Part shown: positions 7,799-16,984 of the stretch, piece after piece | Numbering within the stretch: position 1 is the stretch's first letter | How the letters are laid out: each line of letters starts with the position of its first letter | NCBI GenBank assembly: GCA_910588315.1 | Contig: CAJUQF010000009.1 | Span: 1 to 40,255, forward strand | Length of the DNA stretch: 40,255 nucleotides | Reading direction: 5' to 3' | Source of the DNA: an uncultured Christensenellaceae bacterium | Lineage (GTDB): Bacteria; Bacillota; Clostridia; Christensenellales; Pumilibacteraceae | Position numbers and translations under genes: made by a program | The notes under the pieces: generated by a model | Database searches by the model: none | Seen by the model: only the letters and a program-made list of their open reading frames with translations | Told to the model about the DNA's origin: nothing

Positions 7799-9626
7799 CG
7801 ACCGCCTCCTCTTCGAGTTCGACGGCGGTTTGAAGCTCGAACGTCTTTTTGTAGATACCGCCTTTAGCCATGAGTTCGGCATGCGTACCACGCTCGACTA
7901 TCCTGCCTCCGTCCATGACGATGATGTTATCGGCGTGCATGACCGTGGATATCCTATGCGAAATGATCACCGTCGTCTTGCCCATATTGGACTCGTTAAG
8001 ATTTTGCCGTATATTCGCATCCGTCTCGCTGTCCACCGCAGATAACGAATCGTCGAATATCAAATACGGCGTCTCGCGCGCGAGCGTCCTTGCTATCGCG
8101 ACGCGCTGGCGCTGTCCGCCGGAAAGCGTAACGCCGCGTTCGCCTACCACCGTGTCGTATCCGTCGGAAAAGCCTTCGACGTTCCCGTCGAGACAGGCAA
8201 GCGCCGCATAGCGCGCGATCTCGTTTTCGGGCATGTCGGGATCGGTCAATGCGATGTTTTGCGCGACGGTGCGAGAATATATATACCCTTCCTGCATAAC
8301 AAAACCGATATTGCCGTGCAACGTCATCGGCGAAATGTCCGTGACGTTGCGTTCGCCGATCGTGACAGTACCGCTTGTCGCCGTATATAGTCCGTCTATA
8401 AGACAGGCAAGCGTGGACTTGCCGCTGCCCGTCGAGCCGATCACGCCGAGCGTACTGCCCTGCGGCACGGTCAAATTTATATCCGAAAGCACCGTCGCGC
8501 CGTTATCGTAAGCGAAACTTACGTTGTCGAACACAATATCGCCGGAAAGTGTGCCACACTTCTCGTCGCCGTAGTTTTCTTCTTGTGCGTTCATGATATC
8601 GTCGATACGTCCGAGCGCGACGCCGGCTTTGCTCAGATTGGAAATTATCCTGCCGAGCTGGCGCACCGGTCCCAACAGCATGGTGTTGTACGAAACGAAC
8701 GCGATAAGATCGCCTGCCGTCATGTCACCGTTTACGCAATACACCGTGCCGAGCGTAACTATCAACAGCAGCTGCAATGCCGCGATAAAATCCGTGGTAG
8801 TCCAAAACATCGCCATGAACTTTTCGAGCCGCACCCATAGACCGGTATAGTATTCGTTCTGCTTGTCGAACTTGTCACGTTCGTATTTCTCTTTGCCGAA
8901 CGCGCGCACTACGCGCACGCCCGTCAGGTTTTCCTGAGCGTAAGTCGACAGTATCCCCTCGTTCTCGTCGCAGCGCTTGAACGACGCGCGCGCCTTGATA
9001 TGAAAAAACATCGAGTAGCCCACAAGCACGGGAATGAACGCCGCCGCGATCGCGGCGAGCTTGACGTCTATGGTGAACATAAAAACAAGCGACAGTATAA
9101 GCAACGCGCCTATGCGAATAAGCGTGAAAAATTGATTGGAAATAAAATCGGAAATGGTCTTCGCGTCCGATGTACAGCGCTGAATGATATCGCCGGTATT
9201 GTTTTCGGTCTGCCATGACAACGGCAGTCTTTGGATATGCGAAAACAGTTTGTCGCGCATTCTTTTCATGAACTTTTCGTTGGCGCGCGTATTGAAATAT
9301 GCCGAGCAATACCGCGACGCCATCGACAGCGCCGCTATCGCGATAATGATCACCGCGATCAACCATATATCCTTTTTCAGCCGTTCGATACCGCCGAGCA
9401 GTTCGGTAACGCCAAAGAACTCTGCCGGTATCATGTCGTCGCCTATAACGCAATCTATCGTAAATCCTATTATCTTCGGCACGACCACGGCGAGAAACGT
9501 CGTTATAAGACTGCACAACGTTGCAAAGACGAACATGAAAACGCTGCCTTTGAGAAAATATCTCAAAAGCTTGCTGTTCTTGGTTTTATGGACCGAATGC
9601 GCGGTATTTGTATTTACGTCTTTCAA
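7782..9626 (-). CDS. ABC exporter subunit (permease-ATPase fusion), partner with degenerate Walker B
   Basis: First gene of the exporter pair (614 residues). An N-terminal membrane domain of six helices (about residues 25-330) precedes a nucleotide-binding domain with Walker A GSTGSGKST (397-405), a canonical LSGGQ (501-505) and Walker B LIFDDSLS, where Asp526 stands where the catalytic Glu normally is. Together with the LSVGE signature of the downstream partner this builds one degenerate and one consensus ATP site, the hallmark of asymmetric bacterial heterodimeric exporters. The start is uncertain: the codon used is TTG at 9624-9626, directly after two in-frame stops; the next ATG lies inside the first membrane helix, so TTG is the best choice although the ribosome site is weak. 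Confidence 0.88.
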   Translation of the reverse strand: MKDVNTNTAHSVHKTKNSKLLRYFLKGSVFMFVFATLCSLITTFLAVVVPKIIGFTIDCVIGDDMIPAEFFGVTELLGGIERLKKDIWLIAVIIIAIAALSMASRYCSAYFNTRANEKFMKRMRDKLFSHIQRLPLSWQTENNTGDIIQRCTSDAKTISDFISNQFFTLIRIGALLILSLVFMFTIDVKLAAIAAAFIPVLVGYSMFFHIKARASFKRCDENEGILSTYAQENLTGVRVVRAFGKEKYERDKFDKQNEYYTGLWVRLEKFMAMFWTTTDFIAALQLLLIVTLGTVYCVNGDMTAGDLIAFVSYNTMLLGPVRQLGRIISNLSKAGVALGRIDDIMNAQEENYGDEKCGTLSGDIVFDNVSFAYDNGATVLSDINLTVPQGSTLGVIGSTGSGKSTLACLIDGLYTATSGTVTIGERNVTDISPMTLHGNIGFVMQEGYIYSRTVAQNIALTDPDMPENEIARYAALACLDGNVEGFSDGYDTVVGERGVTLSGGQRQRVAIARTLARETPYLIFDDSLSAVDSETDANIRQNLNESNMGKTTVIISHRISTVMHADNIIVMDGGRIVERGTHAELMAKGGIYKKTFELQTAVELEEEAVDETRR

Positions 9627-9639
9627 TTATTATGTACCC

Positions 9640-10165
9640 GATAAATGAAGTAATAAGTAATAGTGAAAAGTGAAAAAGTGCGAACGTTTTTCAATCGATA
9701 ATATTTCTCGACTTCGCTCGAAATGACAGGTAAACGACAAAGCCATTTTGATCGATATGCCCATTTTGTCATTTCGACCGGAGCGCGAGCGGAGAAATCT
9801 TTGTTGCAAATCCGTTCATTGTGCAATTCGTAGGGCAGGCAGACCGTCTGCCGCTCCACAGATTATCGCCTTGCCGCAAGCGGAGCGCATGGGTCTGCGC
9901 TCCCTACAAACATCTTTCTGTATTTGCTTTACGATAAGCATTTATATTGTGTAATTCGTAGGGCAGGCAGACCCTTGCCTGCCATTACTTCGATTATTGC
10001 TTTGCCGTAAGCGGAGCGCCGGGGCGTCGCTCCCTACAAAGATCTCTCTATATTTGCTTTACGGTAAGCATTTATAATATGCAATTCGTAGGGCGGTCAG
10101 ACCCTTGACCGCCGCTTCACGGATATTGCTTTTCCACAAGCGAAACGCAGGAGTTGCGGCATGTA
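9640..10165. repeat. Repeat island 2: families A, B and C
   Basis: Non-coding stretch of about 600 bp between the ABC exporter and the propeller-like lipoprotein. Family C (AAGTAATAGTGAAAAGTG) sits near 9657-9675. Family B (core TTTCTCGACTTCGCTCG then AAATGACA) is at 9704-9728, and a diverged inverted copy (GTCATTTCG ... GGAGAAATCT) at about 9769-9800. Then come three family A units: left arms at about 9825, 9953 and 10085; right arms with stem GGAGCGCA/TGCGCTCC at about 9881 and a diverged one at about 10013; the last right arm is degraded. No protein-coding signal was seen. Confidence 0.85.
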
Positions 10166-10211
10166 GAGAAAAAAATGCGCTCGTAAAATCTATTACCGTT
10201 ACGAGCGCATT
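10166..10211 (-). terminator. Intrinsic terminator of the propeller-like lipoprotein gene
   Basis: A perfect 13-bp stem (AATGCGCTCGTAA at 10174-10186 with its complement at 10199-10211, 12-nt loop) is followed on the minus strand by a run of T residues. It starts 33 bp after the stop codon at 10244. Confidence 0.88.
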
Positions 10212-10243
10212 ATGACTTTTATATTGAAGGATACGGGACGAAA

Positions 10244-11845
10244 CTACTCGGTCGCAGTATCGCCTTCCTTGGCTTCTTCTATCTGCTTCTCTGTAGGGAT
10301 ATCGCTCTTGGCACGCGTACCCACAAACTGCGGCTCCATGCCTGCGACGCCGTCCACTTTATAGAAATACGTGTACGCATTGGCCCACTCGTCGACCTCT
10401 GCGAAGTAAGTGAAATACCCCGCCGCGTAATCACAACTTATACCGGCGGACGCAGTGCTTTCGGCAAGCAGCTGTGCCTCGCCGCCGAACCCCTCCATAT
10501 GCGGATAGAGCGGCGCACGGTAAAAGTCCGAATTCGATCCGGAGAAGTATATATAATTGTTTTCTATAAAGAGCGGAGTTCCGGTAGTCGTCGTGATCGT
10601 ATCTACGAGCGGACTGTTTATATCGTTGGTATAAAGTTTAAGTCCGGTACTCGACGCACCGACGAAAAATACGGTGTTGGAATTCTTGTCGCTGCGGAAA
10701 GCATAGGTCGCGGTAAAGTCGCTCGTTATCGCCGACGGGAACTTGCCCGTTTCGATATTGACAGTCTTTTTATCGTCCGGCAATGAGTTTTGTTCTTTCG
10801 CATACGACTTGGAATACGTCATGAGCATATCGTGAAGATTGGTATACTTGATGTATGTGCTTGTGACTTCCGTCGAACGGAAGAACACCATACCGTCGCG
10901 CACCGCCTCGATCGTCTCCGTCTGTCCGTTTTTGGATACTACGAAATTCTCGCTGCCGTCCGGACGCATCGCCTCGATCACCGTGCCGCCGGTCTGATTG
11001 TCGCTGTCCTTAACAGGACGGACAAAATAGATAAAGTCCTCGACGGTGTTTGTGCTTATGCCCTTGTAATAAGTATCGCGCACGGGGAAGTATACGCTGG
11101 ACGCGTTCACTTTGAACGTAACGGGATCGTCGGCTTCCGCCTTGGACGGATTAACTTTTACCGATACGATATTTGTGTTTTCCAGCGCTACGAGATACAC
11201 CGAGCCGTTGAACTTGTAAAACGCATACGCCGACGAAGAAGTATCCACCTTCTCCGTAGTAGTATATATCTTGGTCGGTTTCCCGCCGTTAAGCGGCATC
11301 ATGAAAAAGTCTGTTCTCGTAGTCTGCACGGTACCCGATTTGTTGCGCTCGTTATTGGGGCTTGCAAAGTACGCATAGTTATCGTAGATGAACACACCGC
11401 CCCTCGAATAACCGGACGTGCCTATCGTTTTGGGCGCTATCTTCGTACTGTTTACAACGTTTATTTCGTTATCGAAATAATCCTTGCCTTTTTTGTATTT
11501 GAACTCAAGACATTCATCGTCCATAACGGGTGCAAAGTATTTATGTCCGTCGCGCAAGGTGTCTTCGCCGCTGAGCTCGGCACGATAAAGCGCGCCTTTT
11601 ACGACATCGCCCCACTTGTTGGCAGATCCGTTAGTATCGTCATAGCCGCGCGTACCGTTTATAAAATACAGATAATTGCCGTATGATACGACCGAACCGC
11701 CTTGGCTGGTCACCACGTACGACGTGTTCTGCGCCGGGAAATTTACTTCCGAATAACTGTCTCCCGAGCAACCCGCAAGCACCGCGGGCGTTGCGGCAAG
11801 CACCAAACCCAGCGCCACCGATATTGCTGTTCTGCTTCTTTTCAT
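10244..11845 (-). CDS. Lipoprotein with beta-propeller-like repeats, function unknown
   Basis: A 533-residue extracytoplasmic lipoprotein: signal MKRSRTAISVALGLVLA..., lipobox LAGC with Cys26. The start has GGAG 6 nt upstream. The mature part shows recurring short blades with the pattern (Y/F)xYF followed by a polar turn and a strand: GNYLYFING, YDNYAYFASP, VEDFIYFVRP, NNYIYFSGS, AGYFTYFAE. This resembles DUF5050-like proteins, which read as beta propellers, but no catalytic motif is visible. It follows the GH2 gene with a 56-bp gap that carries its own -10 element, so it may be both co-transcribed and separately started. A surface-binding or scaffold role is only a guess. Confidence 0.75.
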   Translation of the reverse strand: MKRSRTAISVALGLVLAATPAVLAGCSGDSYSEVNFPAQNTSYVVTSQGGSVVSYGNYLYFINGTRGYDDTNGSANKWGDVVKGALYRAELSGEDTLRDGHKYFAPVMDDECLEFKYKKGKDYFDNEINVVNSTKIAPKTIGTSGYSRGGVFIYDNYAYFASPNNERNKSGTVQTTRTDFFMMPLNGGKPTKIYTTTEKVDTSSSAYAFYKFNGSVYLVALENTNIVSVKVNPSKAEADDPVTFKVNASSVYFPVRDTYYKGISTNTVEDFIYFVRPVKDSDNQTGGTVIEAMRPDGSENFVVSKNGQTETIEAVRDGMVFFRSTEVTSTYIKYTNLHDMLMTYSKSYAKEQNSLPDDKKTVNIETGKFPSAITSDFTATYAFRSDKNSNTVFFVGASSTGLKLYTNDINSPLVDTITTTTGTPLFIENNYIYFSGSNSDFYRAPLYPHMEGFGGEAQLLAESTASAGISCDYAAGYFTYFAEVDEWANAYTYFYKVDGVAGMEPQFVGTRAKSDIPTEKQIEEAKEGDTATE

Positions 11846-11861
11846 ATATACTCCAAAAAAG

Positions 11862-11867
11862 ATTATA
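11862..11867 (-). promoter_or_regulatory. -10 element TATAAT for the propeller-like lipoprotein
   Basis: A perfect TATAAT on the minus strand lies 16 bp upstream of the start codon, just before the GGAG ribosome site. No good -35 hexamer is present at 16-18 bp, so confidence is limited. Confidence 0.4.
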
Positions 11868-11901
11868 ACCGTTTTTTATCGAATTAACCGCTTACTCTGC
11901 G

Positions 11902-14145
11902 TCAATTTTTTATCTTGAACGATATGCGCGACGACTGCAATCCGTCGCCCGTTATCTTGACGATCGTCTTAACTTCTTCCGGATCGGGCTTGACGACCGC
12001 GAGAGCTCTTCCGCCGTACACCGGACATTCGTCGAACTCGCTCTTTCTAAGCATGGGGTCTGCGTTTATAAACCCGATCAGCGTGCCGCCCGTCACCGTC
12101 GCAGTAAGAGAACGCATAGCATACGGCACGAGCGCCCCGTCCTTATCGCACACTTCCACGCGCACGAACCCGTAATCGTTGCGCGACACCGACAGGTTCT
12201 TTTCGAAAGCCGAAAGCCTTATGAGTTTGGGTGAACCCGCAGACGACAGCGTACTTCTCGCGCACTCGACGCCGCGGTAATACGCAACGGCTTCCAAAGT
12301 ACCGGGATAGTAATCCACTTTGAACGACGCTATGTGCTTGTTGACCTTACCGGCAAGTCTCCGTCCGACTATTCTGCCGTCGAGATAAAGCGCTACTACG
12401 TCTCCCGACGTGTAAACGTCTACGTCTATCTTCTGTCCGAGATGACGCGGCCAGTTCCAAAGATCGGTAGGCTCGTCCGTTTCGGGATCGCGCGGCGATA
12501 TGCCGACAGCATTACGCTTACCGAGAACGATACTCTTGTATAAACTCTGCGGTTTGAAACAACCTATCGCATCTATATCGCCCGACGTCGTATAAATCTC
12601 ATTGAGCTTTCCGCCGCCGGGATAGTCCATGCCGCAATCGAAGAAGTCGCCTATAACTCTGTCCGTACGCTCGGCGGCATCGTGGCTGTCGAACGCCTTA
12701 TCACTATTGACTCGTGCGCCTACTACCAATCTGCCGTACTTTATCGCCTCGGTTTCGTACAGCGGATACAGATAGTTAAGCCCGCAGATATCCACGCACT
12801 CCCACGCGCCTTCCGTCGCACCGTCGAACAGATTTTTCTCTCTGCCCGCATTGAGCGCCGCAGCAGGCTCCGTAAACCGGGTATGCTTGCATCCTGCGGC
12901 TTCGAGTTCGAATGCCGTCGGGACAAGCTCGCTCACAGATACCGTAACGGGTCTTGTCGGATCGGTCAAACGTATCTCGTCCGATATTATGCTTATTTTT
13001 TCGTGACCGCCGTTACGGTCGTAACACTCCGGAATATCGTCGGCTATGCCGTAAAGCGTCACGCTCGGATGCGAACGCAAAACTTTGACTGCCTTTACCG
13101 CATCGTACGAATCGTATGTAAATATCCCGCCGAGCGGCGCCTTTGCCGAACCGAGATCGGGGATTAGATCGATAAACGCAAACATTCCCACATCGTCGCA
13201 CGCGTCGAGCGTCGTCTCCGTCGGCATGCCTACGAAATGCACCGCATTGTAGCCGATTTCTTTCAAAGCGGATAGCTTGCGCTTTTCGTTGGAATATACG
13301 GCTATCGCACCGACAGCCGCGTCCGCATGCGAAAGGTATGCGCCGTAAAGTTTGGTCTTTCTGCCGTTGATATACAGTCCGCGCGAGGAAGAGAGCGTGC
13401 GCGACACTATTCCGAAACGCGTTGAGTATGTCTGTTCGACGTCGTCCGCCATGAGTTTCGCCGCCATGGTGTACATATAAGGATCGGACGGCGACCACTC
13501 GTAAGCGTTGTTGATGCGCACGCGCATGTTTATCGGTTTGCGCTGTCCGGCGCGCAAAGTTATCTTGCGCTGTTTCTTGCCGGCGCGCTTACCGCGCGCG
13601 TTTTGGACCAAACATTCGAGTACGAATTTTCTGGGTCGGTCGTCGTTATTGTAAAGTTCCACTTCCGTATCGGCATAAGTTTTGCCGTCGGCATTTTCGG
13701 TTTTGACGAACACGCCTTCTATATCGAATTCACGGTCGTAGACATCGAGTCTGACGCCGCCGGCTATGCCCAGCCCCAAATACTTGTCCGACATTTCGGC
13801 GGACGTGAAAAGTTCTATGCGCAACGTATTGTGTGCGCCCGAGAGATCGAATCCGTAAAAAAAGCTCGGCGCTCTTCCGTCAAGTTTACCGACGCTCTCG
13901 TCGTTGACAAACACTTCGCCGTAACCGCATGCGCCGTCGACAAAAAGCTCGACGTTCCCGTTCTTAACCTGCGGCAGCGCGCGCGAAAAAACAGCCTTTT
14001 CGGCTGGAATGTAACCATTGTAATTGCCGAACGCAAGCGCATAATCGCGCGGCGCATCGGCAGTCACGTCGTGCGGCAGATCGCATTCGTAATGCTCGCC
14101 GCGCGCGTCGACATTCCAATTGGTGTTTAATTCGACACTTTTCAT
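11902..14145 (-). CDS. GH2 family protein lacking both catalytic glutamates (probable pseudoenzyme)
   Basis: A 747-residue protein with the whole GH2 layout: N-terminal sugar-binding jelly roll, immunoglobulin-like domain, TIM barrel (about residues 250-500), and C-terminal DUF4982-like (VDVYTSGDVVALYLDGRIVG) and Ig-like domains. No signal peptide, so cytoplasmic. The acid/base motif normally reads HPSI..W(S/G)IGNE; here it is HPSVTLYGIADD, placing Asp370 where Glu is needed. The nucleophile motif after the GxNY...YE...YP segment, normally GSE(T/S), is GARV, with Arg478 in place of the glutamate. Both changes were read directly from the codons. Loss of both suggests it does not hydrolyse glycosides; a binding or sensing role, or an unrecognised chemistry, is possible. 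A -10 element lies 6 nt from the ATG. Confidence 0.85.
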   Translation of the reverse strand: MKSVELNTNWNVDARGEHYECDLPHDVTADAPRDYALAFGNYNGYIPAEKAVFSRALPQVKNGNVELFVDGACGYGEVFVNDESVGKLDGRAPSFFYGFDLSGAHNTLRIELFTSAEMSDKYLGLGIAGGVRLDVYDREFDIEGVFVKTENADGKTYADTEVELYNNDDRPRKFVLECLVQNARGKRAGKKQRKITLRAGQRKPINMRVRINNAYEWSPSDPYMYTMAAKLMADDVEQTYSTRFGIVSRTLSSSRGLYINGRKTKLYGAYLSHADAAVGAIAVYSNEKRKLSALKEIGYNAVHFVGMPTETTLDACDDVGMFAFIDLIPDLGSAKAPLGGIFTYDSYDAVKAVKVLRSHPSVTLYGIADDIPECYDRNGGHEKISIISDEIRLTDPTRPVTVSVSELVPTAFELEAAGCKHTRFTEPAAALNAGREKNLFDGATEGAWECVDICGLNYLYPLYETEAIKYGRLVVGARVNSDKAFDSHDAAERTDRVIGDFFDCGMDYPGGGKLNEIYTTSGDIDAIGCFKPQSLYKSIVLGKRNAVGISPRDPETDEPTDLWNWPRHLGQKIDVDVYTSGDVVALYLDGRIVGRRLAGKVNKHIASFKVDYYPGTLEAVAYYRGVECARSTLSSAGSPKLIRLSAFEKNLSVSRNDYGFVRVEVCDKDGALVPYAMRSLTATVTGGTLIGFINADPMLRKSEFDECPVYGGRALAVVKPDPEEVKTIVKITGDGLQSSRISFKIKN

Positions 14146-14151
14146 ACTCTC

Positions 14152-14180
14152 ATTATAACAATTACACTTTTAAAACGCAA
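14152..14180 (-). promoter_or_regulatory. Promoter of the GH2 gene, predicted leaderless
   Basis: On the minus strand an extended -10 (TG-N-TATAAT, hexamer at 14152-14157) with a weak TTGCGT -35, 17 bp further upstream (14175-14180), lies only 6 nt before the ATG at 14145. The transcript would start about at the start codon. A short GAGAG lies too close to the ATG for normal ribosome-site spacing. Confidence 0.45.
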
Positions 14181-14328
14181 GTAATTTACGACCTATTTTT
14201 GCTAACCGCCCAAAAGAATACGCGGCGTGCAACGACAAAACCGCACCGACGCGGATGCTCGGCGGTGTAATGCGCGTAAATCACTCAAACATGCGGCGTG
14301 CGTATCGCCGCAAAACCCGCTGCCCGCT

Positions 14329-14901
14329 CTATCTATCTATGCTCCACGAGCATGTCACGGTTTCGGACACGGAAAGCTCTTCCGGTTCCGCCCCGAACGC
14401 CGCGGCGCGCATGAGCATGGGTCTATTCGAATCGGACGCATAGTCCACGCAATAGAGCGCACCGAGCTTGACGCCCGCCGCCGACGCTATCGTTTCCGCA
14501 TCGCAACGCGCCGCGCGCACCGCGGAATCCAAAAGCGTCTTACGTTTGACGTCGTCGAAAAACACAAACGCGACGTTCCAATTTACGTCCGAATCGCAGA
14601 GCTTATCCACGGCATGCTCCAATTTTTCGGCGTCGAATGCGAATTCCGTCGAGAACGTTCTCGACGCGCGGTATACGGTATTTTTCTTTTCGTCCGTCAC
14701 CGTGCCGACCGATATGCCGCCGCCGCGTACTTCGAACTCGCCGAGCGACGCCGACACTTTTGCCGAACGTTCTTCCGCTTCCGCTATCGCCGCGGAATAC
14801 TTTTTGTTCTCGCCGCGAACGGTTATGCTTATGCGCACGAGATTCGCCGCACACTTTTCAGTGACTGTTTTAGTAACCGTTATGACATTATTTTTTTCCA
14901 T
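14329..14901 (-). CDS. SIMPL domain protein (DUF541)
   Basis: A 190-residue protein of the SIMPL/DUF541 family. The pattern is a short N-terminal strand (VITVTKTVTEKCAANLVRISITVRGENKKYSAAIAEAE), a central helix-strand region and the family's typical C-terminal block (DAETIASAAGVKLGALYCVDYAS). Unlike many family members (for example periplasmic YggE) it has no signal peptide or membrane anchor, so it is probably cytoplasmic. It is the last gene of a truA-rsmF-SIMPL run, 42 bp after rsmF, with AGGA just before the ATG. The biochemical role of the family is not settled. The 180 bp between its stop and the GH2 start hold only the GH2 promoter. Confidence 0.8.
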   Translation of the reverse strand: MEKNNVITVTKTVTEKCAANLVRISITVRGENKKYSAAIAEAEERSAKVSASLGEFEVRGGGISVGTVTDEKKNTVYRASRTFSTEFAFDAEKLEHAVDKLCDSDVNWNVAFVFFDDVKRKTLLDSAVRAARCDAETIASAAGVKLGALYCVDYASDSNRPMLMRAAAFGAEPEELSVSETVTCSWSIDR

Positions 14902-14943
14902 GATTCCTGTTTCCGTCTCCTTACGAAAATATTTGAAATCCTA

Positions 14944-16239
14944 TTATCGACTTACCCTGAGCCGCTTGGGATAACCGTTTTTTATCACCGGACTGCCGTC
15001 GCCGCTCAAAGCCGAATATCCGAGTCCGAGCGCATATCCGTTGTACGTTATCGCGGTGTAACCGCGCGGCGCGGACATTTCGATCTGTCCGCCGCAGAGA
15101 TAATCTATCGCCCGCTCGCCTATCTCGGTACTTCCGAACAACGCGAGTTTGTCCGCGTCTAACGCATGCACGAGCGCGTAACCGTTGTCGAACACGTGTT
15201 CGCGCGCCGCGGTAAAATCGGGGATATGCGTTCCGATAGCCACGGGCTTGAGCGCCGAACACTCCGGAAAATCCTTATCCGAAAATCTCTGCGCGCCTTT
15301 TCCCGTAGTTGCGACGGACAAAGTCAAGGCGCCGAACGTTTCTTTGCTCACCTTTTTACGCATGTCGGAAAGTTCCGTCCTACCGCCCAACGTTTTGCGC
15401 AACACGCAGTAGAAATGCCCTTCGCCGTCGAAGCTCATCGGGTATATGCGCCGCGCGGCGCTTATCCCGACGCCGCGTTCCGTTCCGGCAATGAGCGGAA
15501 TTTCTACCGTCTCCATGCCGAGCGAACACAAATATTCGACGTTGTTCTCGTTCTCTTCCACGGCGAAAGTGCAGGTGCTGTACAGCATATATCCCCCGCC
15601 GCACAAAAGCTTTACCGCGCTCGCGAGTATATCGCGCTGACGCGCCGCACACCCCTCCACTATCTCGCGCGAGTACGGCACTGACTCGTAGCGCATCATG
15701 CCGCCGCCGCTGCACGGCGCGTCTACTATCAGCGTATCGAAGTAATCCGAGAATCCCGCGTCCACATAATCGTCGGCAGATCGGCACGTAACGACAGCAT
15801 TGCCGACGCCAAGACGCTCGATATTTTCCATTAGCGCCTTAACGCGTTTGAACTCCGGATCGTTGCAAAACATGATACCGTCGGTGTACTCCGCCGCCTG
15901 CGTACTCTTGCCGCCCGGCGCCGCGCAAAGATCGAGTACGCGTTTGCCGATAAACGGCGCGAACGCCGCGACCGCCGCCGATGCGGACGGCTCCTGCATG
16001 TAGTACAATCCGGCATGATAAAGCGGATCGAGCGACGGCTTGACGTCCGTGTAAAACGAGTTGTGACACAGCGGGTTTTGCCTAAGTTCACCGCCGAACA
16101 GTTTTTTAAATCGCTCGACGGATATTTTGCGCGTGTTGACGCGCAAAGCCTTGTGCCGCGGTTTGTTGCGGTACGCATTCAAAAAATCGTCGTACCTTTC
16201 GCCCAAAAGCGCGCGCATGTATTCGAAGAAATAATTCAT
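14944..16239 (-). CDS. rsmF: 16S rRNA (cytosine-C5)-methyltransferase, RsmF/NOL1-NOP2-Sun family
   Basis: A 431-residue S-adenosylmethionine-dependent methyltransferase that makes 5-methylcytosine in rRNA. The AdoMet-binding motif LDLCAAPGGKST is at about residues 102-112. The two family cysteines are present: DAPCSGGG (Cys176) and STCTF with the nucleophile Cys223. The C-terminal part (GYTAITYNGYALGLGYSAL...IKNGYPKRLR) matches the PUA-like tail of RsmF proteins, which separates it from RsmB. The start at 16239 was chosen because it forms a 4-bp ATGA overlap with the end of truA, indicating translational coupling; a longer start upstream lies wholly in truA and adds only basic residues. Exact target base not provable from sequence. 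Confidence 0.88.
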   Translation of the reverse strand: MNYFFEYMRALLGERYDDFLNAYRNKPRHKALRVNTRKISVERFKKLFGGELRQNPLCHNSFYTDVKPSLDPLYHAGLYYMQEPSASAAVAAFAPFIGKRVLDLCAAPGGKSTQAAEYTDGIMFCNDPEFKRVKALMENIERLGVGNAVVTCRSADDYVDAGFSDYFDTLIVDAPCSGGGMMRYESVPYSREIVEGCAARQRDILASAVKLLCGGGYMLYSTCTFAVEENENNVEYLCSLGMETVEIPLIAGTERGVGISAARRIYPMSFDGEGHFYCVLRKTLGGRTELSDMRKKVSKETFGALTLSVATTGKGAQRFSDKDFPECSALKPVAIGTHIPDFTAAREHVFDNGYALVHALDADKLALFGSTEIGERAIDYLCGGQIEMSAPRGYTAITYNGYALGLGYSALSGDGSPVIKNGYPKRLRVSR

Positions 16240-16967
16240 TCCGCACCGCCGTAATCGACGCCGTAAAGATACAGTCCGCAAGCCGGCGCGATATCTTTGG
16301 CGTAAGACCGATCGCGCCGCGCTATAAGCCCGTCGATATCGATGCGCTCGCCGCGCCCCGCTTTTATAAGCTGTGCGGTGATTATACGCACCATGTTATA
16401 CAAAAAGCCGTCGGCGGTTATGAAAAACTTGATAAACCTACCGTCGCGTTCGAAATGCGCGTCGTATACCGTGCGGATAAAAGTTTTGGCGCCGCCGCCC
16501 GCCGCCATGAACGTGGAAAAATCATGCGTGCCTTTAAGCTTGTCCGCGGCGGCCTGCATCGCCGCAACGTCGGGTATATGATCGAGCATGGCGACTCTGT
16601 CGTTAAGCACTGGAAGATTCCCTTCGAACATCAAATACATATACGTTTTGCGCTTGGCGGACTTTCGCGCGTCGAAATCGCTTTGCGCAGGCTCCGCCGA
16701 CAGAACCCTGATCGTCCGCGGCAAATACGCATTCAGCCCGCCGACGACGTTTTTAAGCGGCAATTGTTTTTCGACGTCGAAATGCGCGACCTGCGCGAGC
16801 GCATGCACGCCCGCATCGGTGCGTCCCGATCCCACAACGGAAGACCGCATGCCGAACAATTTAAAAACGGCGTTCTCGACGGAGTCCTGAACACTGCCGC
16901 CGTTCGGCTGATGCTGCCAACCACAAAAATCCGTTCCGTCGTATGAAAGTGTGATCTTGTATTTCAT
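16236..16967 (-). CDS. truA: tRNA pseudouridine synthase A
   Basis: A 243-residue enzyme that converts uridines 38-40 of the tRNA anticodon arm to pseudouridine. Hallmarks: N-terminal YKITLSYDGTDFCGWQ, catalytic aspartate in GSGRTDAGVHA (Asp51), a second half with FLYNMVRII. Length is normal for the family. It leads the truA-rsmF-SIMPL run. In many Firmicutes truA directly follows ecfA-ecfA-ecfT; here the same order is kept, but about 600 bp of repeats separate it from ecfT. No clear ribosome site is visible before the ATG. Confidence 0.95.
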   Translation of the reverse strand: MKYKITLSYDGTDFCGWQHQPNGGSVQDSVENAVFKLFGMRSSVVGSGRTDAGVHALAQVAHFDVEKQLPLKNVVGGLNAYLPRTIRVLSAEPAQSDFDARKSAKRKTYMYLMFEGNLPVLNDRVAMLDHIPDVAAMQAAADKLKGTHDFSTFMAAGGGAKTFIRTVYDAHFERDGRFIKFFITADGFLYNMVRIITAQLIKAGRGERIDIDGLIARRDRSYAKDIAPACGLYLYGVDYGGAE

Positions 16968-16984
16968 GTGATGTTATGACCCGT

